NCBI GenBank assembly: GCA_031216445.1
Contig: CM062211.1
Coordinates: 17,320,001-17,384,000 of the forward strand
Direction of reading: 5' to 3'
From: Lateolabrax maculatus
Taxonomy: Eukaryota > Chordata > Actinopteri > Acropomatiformes > Lateolabracidae
DNA: 64,000 nucleotides
Part shown: one piece after another, positions 52,926 through 64,000 of the stretch
How positions within the stretch are numbered: position 1 is the first letter of the stretch
How the letters are laid out: the number at the start of each line of letters is the position of its first letter
Notes under the pieces: model-generated
What the model was told of the DNA's origin: nothing
The model's database searches: none
Seen by the model: the letters and a program-made list of their open reading frames with translations, nothing else
Made by a program: the position numbers and the translations under genes

Positions 52926-55399
52926 GCTCTGTCTCTGTCCAACTGTCAAATGAAATTTTGAGTCAACTTCAAATGTCTGAAAAGACTAAAATGTGAAATA
53001 AAAAAATGTTCCATTGGTTTGCTTGACGTAAGCTGTTTCTTGGAAACTATCCACAAGAAAAATGCACAATGTTTTTCATATGGAATCATCTAAAGATCAG
53101 GTGCAATCAGAGCAGGTCCGCCAAATCTAACAATTTGAGTTGTAACATTGTACTGTACAGATTTGAGGTTGTTCAAAAAGCATTCCCTGCTTTATTTTGT
53201 CATTTATTGGGCAAAACCATGTAAATCACAATTCACTTTTAGACAAATTTGAATAGTTGTCCTTCAGTCTTCTTCATCCAATGTCAAAAGCCACCTAAAC
53301 ATACTTAGATGAAACCGGACTCCTTCTAAGTTGCCCTCATGTGGTTGTTTTTGCTGTTCATGTTCAGCCCTGCACTTTTTCAGTCTCCTCTGACATGGCA
53401 GAAATTGCAAAGGTGAGGCCTTTCTCTGGCTTTCCCTGAGAGGCGTTTCCAGAAAGAGAACTATATTTTACTTCCTCTCACTTCCTCAATAGAAGTGTCA
53501 GTCAATCTGTAAGCTGCAAAAAAAATCCCTTAAAGAAGTTTTTTTCTGAAGACAAATAGGTGTAGGGGATGATGACTGGTAGTAGTTCAATGTGATACGT
53601 TGTCAAAAATAAATAAATAAATGTTCTCCGTGTCACTTGGTGGAGCTCATTCCAACTGTGGGACCTACTGCTACCGCTGGGCGACAAACCTGCAATCAGC
53701 AAGTAGAGCGACTGAGAATGTGAAATCCTGGAGGTTTCCAGGATGGGCGTGACTACTTGATTTGAGACACTAAAAGTATATGGAAGAAACAACTTTAGCT
53801 GTCTGTTCACACAGGACTTTAACTTGAGTAGCTTTACAATTACGTTGTTAGTCAGGTTGAGCACAGTTATTTTGTGACTCATGACTGTGAACGAACTGTC
53901 CTTCCAGTCTCTGTGCGTTTGATAAGCCTGGGTTGGCTCTGCCGTCTGGGAGAAGTCAGGTAGAAACCTTCTGGGCTAAGTTTTAGACTCAACAGGCTGA
54001 CGCCAAACTTGGAGGCGCCGGATAAGACCGTAAAGAGAGACTCAGCTGTAGCTCGGGGTTGGCATAGTACTTTGTTTGGATCCAATACCCAACAGAATCC
54101 TCACATGTTTTAGTTGGTCTGGGAAGGGTTAAACACTGTTCTTCATGACACAGCAGCACACTGTGTTTCACATGTTGTTGTTTCCCTATTCTCCTCGATC
54201 GAGCTTCAGTAAATATTCCTGCTTGAGGCCTCCGGGTGTCCAGAAACTTCTTCAATCTCGAGTAAACCAGCTCTCAGATTTCCTTCACAGTGGTCATCTC
54301 TCAGGGACTGAAGTTATCAATGAATGTTGCTTTGCCTGTTTCTGAACTCAAATGATAATTAAAACTTCTGAGATCAAACTTATGCAGCTGAAGACAGGTT
54401 GGCTGTCCGCACCTCACTGTAACATCTCTGACAGAAAGCTTTGACACCGCTGACAAAGTGCCAGTTGCTAAGAGACAAAGGGAGAAAATAGCACGGTACA
54501 AATAGAAAAAGTACAGATTAGTCTGAGATGCATAACTTGCTGTTGTTCAAAACATATTATGTTTCTTTTGATATCTCAATATGTTTAATTTAAGGAAAAG
54601 CTGAAGTTTTAAGGCGTGATTTAGTTGAATCAGACATCTTTTCAGGGCTATCACTCAAGTTTGAACCGGTCAGAGTTTCAGTTGTTGATGATTGAGTTGG
54701 GCAGTCTTGTCCCTGTTTTTAAAAAAGCTGTGTTGGCGTAGAACATTTATCTGCTCGGGATTTCACCTTTTTCAACAAGTTAATTGGAGTGCTCCTCCAA
54801 TGCATGGCTCGATGGGCAGATACTGTGAAACCCAAGGCACCGAGAGCACAGAAGCAGTGTGCAGAATATGTCAAAACCATTGGATATCAATTAGAAAAAG
54901 GTGCACTGCTAAAACCCTACTGTGATTGCTGCTTTAGAAAAGAAATTTAACTTTCTGCTTTTAATTTAACTTTAACTTTCTCCTCCAAGTTTGGTGTACC
55001 TTTAAATAGTTACATTTAGCTCTTTGTTTTTGTGAGACAGCAGGTTGTAATTAACGCTTATGACTAAATACAAAACACTTTTTAATGATCCCTCATTTTA
55101 TTGTGTGTGCACCACTACGTGGGTAAAACAAGGAAAAACTGGTGTTTAATCTGAGTGGTACAGAGATGTTATCATTAAATGGTTAGTTTTTTTGTTTGTC
55201 GCATTGCTGGATTTGAGTTATTTACCCGACCAACTGCTCCTCAGGCTGCAGCAGTTAGGACACTTGACCAGACATATTACATTGGCCATTCGTCAACCCT
55301 CTGGCAACAGAATCAGCCTTTCTTTCTCAGACTCCAGGGCCCCTTGAGTACAAGGACTCTGAGAATACAAGGATTGAAACGCACCAGTTAGCCTAATTC
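52926..55399. other. Unassigned DNA, 2.5 kb
   Basis: No gene, RNA or named repeat was recognised. Frames at 53502-53882, 53989-54255 and 54692-54925 lack domains and splice context. AAATAAATAAATAAATG near 53609 is a short simple repeat. Some of this is probably old repeat DNA. Confidence 0.35.
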
Positions 55400-55850
55400 T
55401 GTCCCTCTCCCCCTGCAGATGTCCCGCTGCCAGTCGCCTGAATCAAATCTCACCCTCCAGTCATTCATTCAGGGTTGTGGGATGTGGGCTGTCTGTGCCG
55501 CGTCTCCCGCACTGGCTGTTCCTTTCGCCTTTATTTACGCTGTGTCTGTGAATATCCACTTGTATCCCACAGCAGCAGATGACATATCACATCCCTCTCA
55601 AGCTTTTGTCAGGCAGCTAAATCCCGTCCCCATCGCTTTGGCGGGCCAACAGTGGAATGGAAAACCTTAACTCACTCCTGCAAAGCCCCGGCAGACAGTG
55701 GCCGGGCCCCGCTGCTTCCGATCAATTCCACTTCCTCTGAATATCAGTAAATCAAGCGGCAGCGAGATCCCTCCCCTGGTCCGTTGACGCAGACTAATTC
55801 TGCCGGTTTCCTCGATAGTGATCTCACTAAGACCCCCAGTGAATGGTGGA
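55400..55850. promoter_or_regulatory. Candidate conserved non-coding block (or exon-like)
   Basis: Starts with a strong acceptor-like CTCTCCCCCTGCAG (to 55418), followed at once by ATG and an 83-codon open frame ending at 55670 (MSRCQSPESNLTLQSFIQGC). No domain is recognised. The right half has CCGATCAATTCC, GCAGACTAATTCTGCC and GATAGTGATCTCACTAAG, more enhancer-like than coding. Confidence 0.3.
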
Positions 55851-56399
55851 AAGAGAGAGAGAAAGAGCTAGTGTTGTATAAAAAGCAAGCCAACAGGTCT
55901 ACGGAGCAGGGATTAGTGGGTAAAGTGGATTAGGAAGAGGTATTCTGATATTCCGCCCAGGCTGCAGAGAAGGTCTTTAGAAAAGCAGAGAAACATCTGC
56001 TGGAGCTTAGTGAGGCAATGAAAACACTGAAAATCAGAATGGCTAGAAGACACACGCGTTAACACACTGAGAGATTTAAAACAACGAAGCCATGGCACGG
56101 GAACGAGGCAGCGGAACACAACAAAACCTTCACACTTTTATATATATAAATGTACATACAGCAGCACCCTGGGGTGCTTGTGTTCTTGGCTCTGAGTTTG
56201 TGCATCTGTGTGAGTGTATTTCAACGGATGGAGCGTGTTTGTATGTGTGCATTTTAGAGTGAGAGCGATTGCACCATCTAGACAGGTCCTGGCAAATTAG
56301 AGCTCACATCCTGATTGAAGCCTTTGTATTCTGAAAGCCACGGGACACGCAGTCTCTGTTGCTCTTCTTTTACCTCTGTCTCTTGTTGTCTGTTCCTCC
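55851..56399. other. Unassigned DNA
   Basis: Short TA run near 56140. No gene. Confidence 0.4.
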
Positions 56400-56580
56400 A
56401 CCTTTATTTACAGCTCCATCGCAGCGCTGACATAATGAGGACATGAGTTCCAGATGAGATGAAATGAGGTAAAACAAGGCTCCTGTCAGCATCGTTTTCT
56501 GGACAGCTTCTAAAAACAGCCGGCGCCGCTTCCTTAACTGGGCCATTAACTTAGAAGGATGCCTTCAAAGTCCTGCTTTG
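56400..56580. promoter_or_regulatory. Candidate conserved non-coding element
   Basis: CAGCCGGCGCCGCTTCC, ACTGGGCCATTAACTTAG and CCAGATGAGATGAAATGAGG in repeat-free DNA. Weak inference. Confidence 0.25.
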
Positions 56581-56827
56581 ACTGAGCAAACAGTCCAACA
56601 GGATGGTAATGTGCAGCTGAGTGTGATGTAGCTTTGATGGGATGGGCAGAAGTGCTGCATGGCTGAGTGCAGATTTAAGCAGAGTTGGGAGTCAGAGAAA
56701 TTTAGCGTCAGAAAGATTTGGGTGACAGGACTTTACTGTGCTATTTTTACTCTTGCTCGTGAGCAGCAGTGAAACAAATTTTTTCAACATTAATGAATGC
56801 GTTCAAGTCATCACATTGAAAAATCAT

Positions 56828-57095
56828 CAATAGGGCTGCAACTAATTATCATTCTCATTATCGATCACATCCTTCCTTCAAATCTTATCCTTTTTTTGGG
56901 TATAAAACTCATATTAAAAGTTTGCAGAGTCCCGGTTGAAGTCTTCTTTTGCATAATCCAAATATATCCAATTTATAGAGATATGAAATGGAGAAATCCT
57001 TAAATTTGAGAAGGTGAAATAAAGGATTTCTGCTCAGTAAATAACTAATGATTAATCAATAATCAAAATTGTAGTTAATAATCGTTGAGCGACTT
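56828..57095 (+). repeat. MITE-like repeat, family A (near complete, diverged)
   Basis: AGGGCTGCAACTAATTATCA at 56832, TTGCAGAGTCCCGGTTGAAG, TTGCATAATCCAAATATATC, CCTTAAATTTGAGAAGG, then ATGATTAATCAATAATC, and a degenerate right end near 57088. It retains the recognisable left terminus of the family. Confidence 0.65.
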
Positions 57096-57545
57096 AATCT
57101 CATCAGCAGTAATGATTATGCATCTTTTTAAGCACAATATTTTATCTCTGATGAGCTGTGTACTTTTACAGTTGTTAACTGTAGGGCCATTTAGTAACTG
57201 TTCTGGAGCTTTCATTCATATCACATGGTCTTTATCAGCAGTTTTAACCCATTTGTTTCAGAGAACGTTAAGTATTTCTCGTCCATATTTCTGACCTTAG
57301 AAACACCTGGTCACCTGTTTGGTGTCGGGGTCATTCATAGAAAGGGTTACATCAAAGCTTTGTCTACTTGTGAAACCAAGAAAGGGTTAAATCATCAGTT
57401 TTGAGGGTGAAAATTAACATTTCACAAAGTGGTACATTTGTTGTAATGGGTCAAATTCTGGCCGTGAGTTGGCGGGTATACTGTTGTAATAGGGTCTAAG
57501 TTAACTTGGTTCAAAAATAGCCTCACCCTGACCTTTCAGCACCAT
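57096..57545. other. Unassigned DNA
   Basis: AT-rich to mixed. Nothing recognised. Confidence 0.4.
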
Positions 57546-57565
57546 TATGTGTGTGTGTGTGTGCA
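57546..57565. repeat. Short (GT)n microsatellite
   Basis: Short GT run. Confidence 0.85.
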
Positions 57566-57649
57566 GTGTAACAGAATGTTTTATCAAGTGTGTTTGTTGC
57601 GTTGTGTGTGCTTTTGCGCATGTATGGCTTCCTCTGATGCAGCCGTAAG

Positions 57650-57910
57650 TCCAGTCAGGATGTAGTGTGTTAAATATTGATGGCGAGCAGCGGCTGACCA
57701 GTCTCGGGGGAGTGCGGTGTAAAGGTTGTGGCTCTAACAGCAGGCTCCTGGGAGCTGCAGTATCGCTCACTTTCCTCCCCCCAGGGCCATATTTTCCCCC
57801 TGGCCTCTGTAGACTCACAGCAGCAGTAAATGCACCCTATATTTCTTCTGTTTTTTTTTTTATTTAAAGCCATGAGATATTCTCTGCCAAATCTGCAGGC
57901 TGCCACACAA
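57650..57910. promoter_or_regulatory. Candidate conserved non-coding element
   Basis: GTTAAATATTGATGGCGAGC, CCCCCCAGGGCCATATTTTC, AGCAGCAGTAAATGCACCC and TATTTAAAGCCATGAG in repeat-free DNA apart from a T-run at about 57851-57862. Confidence 0.35.
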
Positions 57911-59863
57911 CTCTGTCCATTTCTCTAACAGAGAAGCAGCATGTTGTGTTGACACCAAAGGAAAGCCAAATAGACTGCCGAGACTTTTCTGATGCACATT
58001 TTCTTCTCCACTGGAGAACAAGAATAGTGGTTTGAGGCAGGTGTGGGCAGGCTTCTGACATGAAAGTAGTTATTTTTATCAACTAGTGGCGCAAAGCACA
58101 GTCAAAAGGGCAAGTCACATGTTGTGTATGCCATTCATTCTCATATGGTAAGCAGCATGGTCGCAAGGCGGCTGCTTTGCAGTTAAAAACAAGAAATGCA
58201 GTACTTTCCAATTAGCGGCATATGGTGGTCAAGGGCGGGTATTTCATTTAACTGTTGCTTTCATTGACAATAAACAAACATTTCTCAAGAGCAATTTTGA
58301 AAGGGAACACCAAACGTGCAGCCAAAAGTACTGTTGTATTAAATGTATATAAAAGAAACCCTTATTACTACTGTATATACTGGATCATTGATAGGTAAAT
58401 GTCTTTTTTATGAATAAAGTCTTCAAAAATTATAAACAAAATAACATCATGGCAGCCATTTTACATGCAATAAGAAAAATGGAACATATTTTACCAAATT
58501 ATGTCGGGTAATCACCAGTGATACGCTCTGATGTTCACCAACAGCTTTTCTGTAGAAGCCACAGATTCACATACAAACACGCTGTTAGAGCTGGAAATGT
58601 TGTAAAATAAGCCGTATTAACTGCACAGTATTTAAAGTTGTGGGGCTCTATGAACGTCCGTTAATCAATCAGGAATAAATTAATATGATATAGTAATATT
58701 TAATTCAAAATAATTACAAATTTGTTTGCTTTTGTTAACAAGCCATTGTCAATCAAATCTAACCAATCACACCCACACAGAAGCAGATTAGCCGAGTAAT
58801 TTTTCGAAACTTTTACCTTTGATTGACGCTTACTTACTCATGAATATTTAATGTTATAGAGAAATTCTTGACCGACATAGTCCGACAAGTCCGAACCCGA
58901 AGAAAATGCTTATTTTCAGCTTCCAAAGTGAAGCACCCTGAGCTACAGGGACTGAAAATTCAGGGTTCATCTCCTCTGGATCTTCTGCGTATTTGTTTTT
59001 ATAGCATTGAGCCATCAGTTAATTTCATCTAAAATAGTAAAAACATGTAAATAACATTTTATGGTAATGTGACCCAAACAAACACTGAACTCATGCCCAG
59101 TTTTATTGTTTTAATGAGTCTGTCTGTGCGACAAACTAAGGCTTTTCCTCAGAACTCAAAGTTGTATTTTGGGTAAGCACTCCAGAGTACAGTCGCTGTA
59201 CTGGGCCACAGTTTAATTTAATTTAATTTAATTCATCTACATTGTACTTTGCCTCTGGTCTTTTCCCTTATGTTTGAATAATAAGCTGTAGTGTTGTTCC
59301 ACATGCTTTTCCTATGAGGAATGGATTTCTGCAAAGTCATGAAATAAATCCATGATGATATCCACTGCTGTACACTGTGGACTTCAAGAGGCAAACTGAG
59401 GTCAGTCAGGGTTTGAAACACTTAATTCCCCTTTATCAAGCTTTGTCATGGTTCATCTTGAACTGTTCAAGGGTTAAATATTACCACAGATGTTCTCACC
59501 ATCTAACCCCTGTCAGCAGCCACAAACAAATGTTATCTAACTAGCTGGCCTAGAAAAATGCCATGGAACAGTGCTTTTTGTGCTTGGTTTAGTATATTCT
59601 GCTGTTTGTATCAGTGGGACTATGTATCTTTTTTCAGTGAACCCATCAGGTCAGTCAATCTCAACACAGACTTTAGGTTTTCTTTAAAATAAACTAATTT
59701 GATCAGTCCATGTTGAATGGATTCCACACAAGTATGAATCTTTATGAGTTATTATTTCTCTGCTGGGATCTATCCTGCAGCAGAGGACGTTTGGACTTAA
59801 CAAGACAAAGAATCGCACGGAAACACTAACACTAACCCCACTAGGCGTAGGGCTGAAATGTTG
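57911..59863. other. Unassigned AT-rich DNA, 2 kb
   Basis: Contains an (AATTT)n pentanucleotide repeat at 59212-59233. CCATTGTCAATCAAATCTAA and AACCAATCACACCC near 58743-58771 are CCAAT/PBX-like. No gene, RNA or named repeat is recognised. Confidence 0.4.
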
Positions 59864-59995
59864 TTAAATTTGGTATGGATAGACAAGGTCCTAAGAGTGT
59901 GATTGCTTATCTTGTTGATCCCCAGATGTTTTAATGTATTGCCGTCATCAGGTCAAAGTTTCCCCTCCTGACCAACACTTGATCCATGACAAAGT
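59864..59995 (+). repeat. Family C repeat, fragment
   Basis: AAATTTGGTATGGATAGACA and GCCGTCATCAGGTCAAAGTT keep family C order in diverged form. Confidence 0.45.
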
Positions 59996-60169
59996 ATCTC
60001 TAAAACTAATGGCTGCGTTCCCGTGAAAACTGGAATGCATGTTCAGGGTTTCCTCCAAAGCCCTGTTCTCACTGCTCTTCTTTCCTGAATGTTCATGTTT
60101 AATTTCAGAAAAGCGTATTAACATTTTATGACTTAAAAGCCATCTATATTTCAGGTGAGGTGGCCCGTG

Positions 60170-60262
60170 TCCGCTATGAAACGCTACATGAAAACCTAAT
60201 ATTCAAGGTCTCAAGAGGATGAATTCTAATGTTTTTTGACCTTTCCTCTATCATCACCAGCT
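60170..60262 (+). repeat. Family C repeat, fragment
   Basis: AGGTCTCAAGAGGATGAATT then CTAATG and GACCTTTCCTCTATCATCAC. May be part of the same copy as 59864. Confidence 0.45.
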
Positions 60263-60708
60263 AATGAAATTTCCTCAGTTACACAAGAAAGAAATGGGCG
60301 TAAAATTTGCTTAGTGCATTCATGGTCCTTGTTTGATTTTACTGACCCCATGTTCTTTTTGCAACACCTTCAAAACACATGACATTTTTGCCCAACCCAG
60401 TGTTAAAGCCACGAGCAGGGCTTTAGACTTTTTGTTTTAGTCATGAAAACAGTCAAATATAAGTGAAAATGATTTTCTCCTGGCTTTAGTTTAAATTTAC
60501 CTCAGTTGTGGTGAAACTAGATGACATCAAATGACGAGCAGCTCTGTTCACAGCTTGTATTAAAATGTGTTTTTCAGTTTTGATCTGTTTGAATTAAAGC
60601 ACTTCTATGATAAAAAAAAAAAATACAGTCTGCAAAAGCCTCATAGATAATGGCGTCAATTAATGGAAGATTCCTCGAAAGTCCAACGCTCAAAATAGAT
60701 GCGATCGT
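60263..60708. other. Unassigned DNA
   Basis: Short A-run near 60612. TTGTATTAAAATGTG near 60557 resembles the phrase at 26919. Nothing else. Confidence 0.35.
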
Positions 60709-60840
60709 GTCCATGTATGACACTAGTAGATTTGCCTATATTTCGACATGTCCATGTATGTCCAAAGTATGACACCAGTAATTATGCCTGTGTTCAGGCA
60801 TATTCAGGCATGACAGCATTATTTCCAGGCATATCTCCAT
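60709..60840. repeat. Diverged tandem duplication with hairpin
   Basis: GTCCATGTATGACACTAGTA at 60709 recurs as GTCCATGTATG...TATGACACCAGTA from 60750. Both are followed by TTGCCTATATT or ATGCCTGTGTT. CAGGCAT then recurs three times, and ATGCCTG-TGTT-CAGGCAT (60784-60801) is a perfect 7-bp stem-loop. Confidence 0.7.
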
Positions 60841-62599
60841 GGGTTTCTTTTTTAAAAAGTAGATGGTGAATTAGCCAGAACCGCTGGGTACATGAAGGAG
60901 AGCGGTGGGAGTTGAATTTCTGGACCTTCTGGGGTTTATTGCTGTTACTATTTGGACACAATAAACTGTTCCACATCAGATTCTGCCTGACTTGGTTGCC
61001 TTCTTCAGATATTTTTAAGACTCCAATGGTTGCTTCAAAGGGTTTTTGGCAAATTGTTCTGGAAAACCAGACCTTTTTGCTGGTCTTTTTGCTTTGAGCC
61101 ACCAGTATCTAACCTGGCCCTTACTACACTCGGTCATGACTGTAGGTGCCAGAGCCAAGGCTTCCTCCCTCAGCTTTGGTCAAATTATAAATCATCTTGT
61201 TGTTTTTAGGATAATATCTGCATTCAGGCTCATGGCACTACACAAATAGTGAGAGTCTCTGTCCTCACTTTACAAATGACTAAATGCAATGTGCCCTCCA
61301 GGGTTGTGTTACAGCCAGATGTTCATTTCCTCTCTCTCTCTCTTTCTCACCATTTGCCTTCCCTCTTTTGGCTCTCATTTCTCTCATCTCCCTTTTCTCA
61401 GTCCAGATGTCCATCTCTCCCGGGTCCTCCTCTCTGTTCGCATGTTACAGCTTGTTATTCTTTCCCAACAGCTTGACAACACAACGCAGGTGTGCAAGGG
61501 TGGATGCTGGAGTTGTCTCGTATAAATCTCATGGAATATTTGTATTTGTATTCACCAAGGTGCATGTTACATTGTGTTCAAGGATGTCCACAGATATGTT
61601 GTCCTGGGTAAACTGAAATCCTTTAATATAGTTTAATATTTAATGTTTAACATGATGTATGACATCTGACATTTAATCAGGTAAAGTCATTGTTTAAGAC
61701 ATCAGTCCTGTGTTGGTTAGATGATACTCTTTTAATGTAAGGATCTAAAGTATATATTTTCCCATTATATATGGTATCACCACCTGTGGGTTTGAAAGGT
61801 GGCAGGCAGACGAAGTATTTTCCTCCTTCAGAGAAAACAGCAGCTGTGGTCAGCTTGAATTTCTGTCACTTACTCCACAATTTAATAGTTTCAAGATTTT
61901 ATAGCAGCAAAGAAAGTATCATGACATCCGAGGGAACTTTTCAGACCACTTCTGTAACATAATGTCTCTCCATTTGTGAAGGCAGAGTGGGTTGTGTGTC
62001 AGAATTCACTAAAGTTTAGATACCCCTATCATTTACATTTCTGCCATTGTCAAATACTATTTGTGATGATTATAGTTAAATTAATTAATCTTGGTGCACA
62101 ATTACACTGTATGAACTGCTCGTGGGGACCGGCCCCTTCAACTAAACGTTCACTCAAATCCACTAGGCTTCAAATGAAATTAGTGGAGGGTTTATTATGA
62201 GGTTGTGATTTTGACTAATTCCTACTGCAACTAGTCAGCCTCAGTTGTACTTCTGGATAAGCAAGTTGTGCTGAAATACCAATTATGAATTAATAAAAAT
62301 ATATAAATCTCTATGAATAATTTTGTTTGTGTATTGTCCAAAGTTCCTACACTATCCTATAATTTGCCAGTTAGCCAAAATACTGTGAGTCTCTGACTGA
62401 GTGCATGAAGATTGAACTCAACCAATGAGGTTATTTCTGCTTGTAGAGCAGCTCTGCTCGGAAAGAAGGACTGAAAATCCAATTAGACGATTTTTTATTT
62501 ATACCAGGATTTGTGTTGCGCAATAATGATCACTTGCTGAAGGTCACAGTTTTCCCGCCTTTTCATTTACCACCACATTGCTGGGTGTCCATCTTTTAC

Positions 62600-62600
<1 letters not shown>
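60841..62600. other. Unassigned DNA with C/T-rich patch
   Basis: Pyrimidine-rich at 61328-61440. Frames at 61249-61616 are composition artefacts and those at 60794-61102 and 61771-62200 have no domain. No gene or named repeat is supported. Confidence 0.4.

Positions 62601-62601
<1 letters not shown>

Positions 62602-62639
<38 letters not shown>
62602..62639. repeat. (TG)n microsatellite
   Basis: Clean TG run. Confidence 0.95.
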
Positions 62640-62640
<1 letters not shown>

Positions 62641-62734
62641 GAGGGGAAGACAAACAGAGGCAGAGAGAATGAGACGGAGACAAAGTGTGCGGGAGTGTGC
62701 ATTGCCGACAATATAGCCAGAGAATTGAGTTATG

Positions 62735-62825
62735 CTCCTAAAGCTGCTCCTGCAATCTGTCCTCCTCGTCTTCCTCCCTCCCTCCCCTTTCTCCCCATCT
62801 ACTTCTCACTCTTTCAATTTCTCTC

Positions 62826-62870
<45 letters not shown>

Positions 62871-63200
62871 CAGGGTACGAGACTGTGTGTGTGCGTCTCG
62901 GTGTGTATTTGTGTCTATCAGTGTGTGTGTGTGTGTGTAGGAGGTGTTTTGGCAGCCTCTGGTAGTAGAGTATAATAACAAAAACTGTCCGGTTGGCATT
63001 CGTTCACATATCCCAGTACGCCCTTCGTCCTTCACCCTGTCCCCCCCCCCCCCATCCTCCTCTTCCTCCTCGCTCTTGTTTTCTCTTTTGCCATTCTTTT
63101 TCTCTCTGCCATCTTTTTTTCGCAGCACAGACGAAACTCTCTCCTTCACACCAACTCCTACGCTCTCTTACTCCCCTCTCAAAGTCTTTTTTTTCTTATC
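62735..63200. repeat. Pyrimidine tract, (CA)n, (TG)n and C-run cluster
   Basis: CT-rich DNA at 62755-62825, (CA)n at 62828-62868, (GT)n at 62920-62938, a C11 run at about 63042-63053, and TTTTC/CTTCT-rich DNA to 63200. All frames here (for example 62578-62940 and 62814-63149) are artefacts. Confidence 0.9.
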
Positions 63201-63410
63201 ATTTGCCTATCTAATTCTCTGAAATACATTTTCTCTATTTCTCCACGGTACTGATGCTCAGGCAGTACTTGCACTTTAATTTTGTCCAAATCACATTTGC
63301 GACTCTCGCCCTGCATGTGTACTCCGAGAATGTGTATGATTTTATAATTCTATCCAGTGAGCACCAAATGTCCTAATGAGGTTAGGAAGATGAGAGAAAT
63401 CCTCTAATGT
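63201..63410. promoter_or_regulatory. Candidate conserved non-coding element
   Basis: GCACTTTAATTTTGTCC, GATTTTATAATTCTATCC and GTCCTAATGAGGTTAGG in repeat-free DNA. Inference only. Confidence 0.3.
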
Positions 63411-64000
63411 GTGGATATATTGGCTGGAGTGCACATGAGCTGGTTTAGATCTAGGGATGACCTGGTTTTAGCCCTTTGATTTTGAGTATCTGCTGATACT
63501 GGAAGCATTACCTGTATTTATATATTTCAAACATCTTCTCAGTGCACCTTAGCATAAAGTAGGACAGCGTATTAATAAGTAAAGCTATTTAAATATCAGA
63601 CAGTTGTAAGTGTATCACAGCTTTCCTTCAATGGTTTTTTCTTAAAATACATTTTGTAGTGTGATTGTCGGCGTGGATCTGTCAAGGTGCTTTGAAGAGG
63701 ATTTGGGCATTTCTTCATCTCCAGATCTCCTGCACAGACAAAAATGTTGTTTAAATTAACTTTTGGATGCAGTTTGCATGCAAAATGTCTCGATTTTTGA
63801 TCGCTCGCTTAACCCCTTCCCCCAAACAGTGATCACCCAATCATAGCTTCCCAAAACCTACTCAGCCAACGTTACAGGACATAGTGTTACATTCGACAAA
63901 CACACTGTTTCCTCCTCATCCTGAAAACGTTTAAGTTGAAAACACTGTGCGACAATATGAACAAGCATGACGCGTAAAGACAGGCAGCCAAACATGTTTA
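63411..64000. other. Unassigned DNA to window end
   Basis: GAGTATCTGCTGATACTGGA near 63484 contains an imperfect hairpin and recalls a MITE core. No gene is cut by the window edge as far as can be seen. Confidence 0.4.

Noticed and set aside
1..64000. CRISPR array, prophage, operon or other prokaryotic system
   Set aside because: The repeats are microsatellites or eukaryotic transposons; no spacer-repeat periodicity, ribosome binding sites or dense ORFs are present.

Overview
This looks like a gene-poor stretch of a vertebrate nuclear genome, most likely a percomorph (perch-like) teleost fish. The evidence is threefold. There are more than twenty CA/TG dinucleotide microsatellites. There are dispersed repeats of the kind common in perch-like fishes: an L2-like LINE end, a Tc1-like transposase relic, hAT-type elements and several MITE-like families. 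No bacterial signal is present: no operons, no dense long ORFs, no rRNA or tRNA. No protein-coding gene of the host could be supported. The long open frames are mostly translations of CA/TG microsatellites or of pyrimidine-rich tracts. The family names given to repeats come from memory of their characteristic phrases, not from a database search.

Layout. At 1-2.1 kb lie a decayed LINE ORF2 end and, directly after it, a decayed Tc1 transposase end. At 2.5-14.3 kb and again at about 16.4-34.4 kb the sequence is rich in blocks that look like conserved non-coding elements. These blocks carry homeodomain-type TAATTA/ATTA sites, have balanced composition and show no repeat signature. They are broken up by microsatellites, by a 0.6-kb purine-rich tract (6.4 kb) and by a 0.7-kb pyrimidine-only tract (28.1 kb). 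At 34.8-35.5 kb is a 224-codon open frame of unknown nature. From 35.5 to 64 kb candidate regulatory blocks (notably 38.6-39.3, 40.4, 42.5, 44.0, 45.8, 48.7, 55.4 and 57.7 kb) alternate with repeat-derived DNA. Seven partial copies of one MITE-like family are spread over 15.7-57.1 kb.

Interpretation. Many candidate regulatory blocks and no exons suggest a gene desert or very large intron beside a developmental regulator. The target gene cannot be named from this sequence. The best-defined discrete structures are a perfect 25-bp inverted repeat with a 10-nt loop (49202-49261), a 92-bp hAT-type MITE with exact terminal repeats and an exact 8-bp target duplication (31889-31996), and a 383-bp hAT-type element with a 7/8 target duplication (14337-14735). 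All regulatory calls are pattern judgements and need alignment to other fish genomes.
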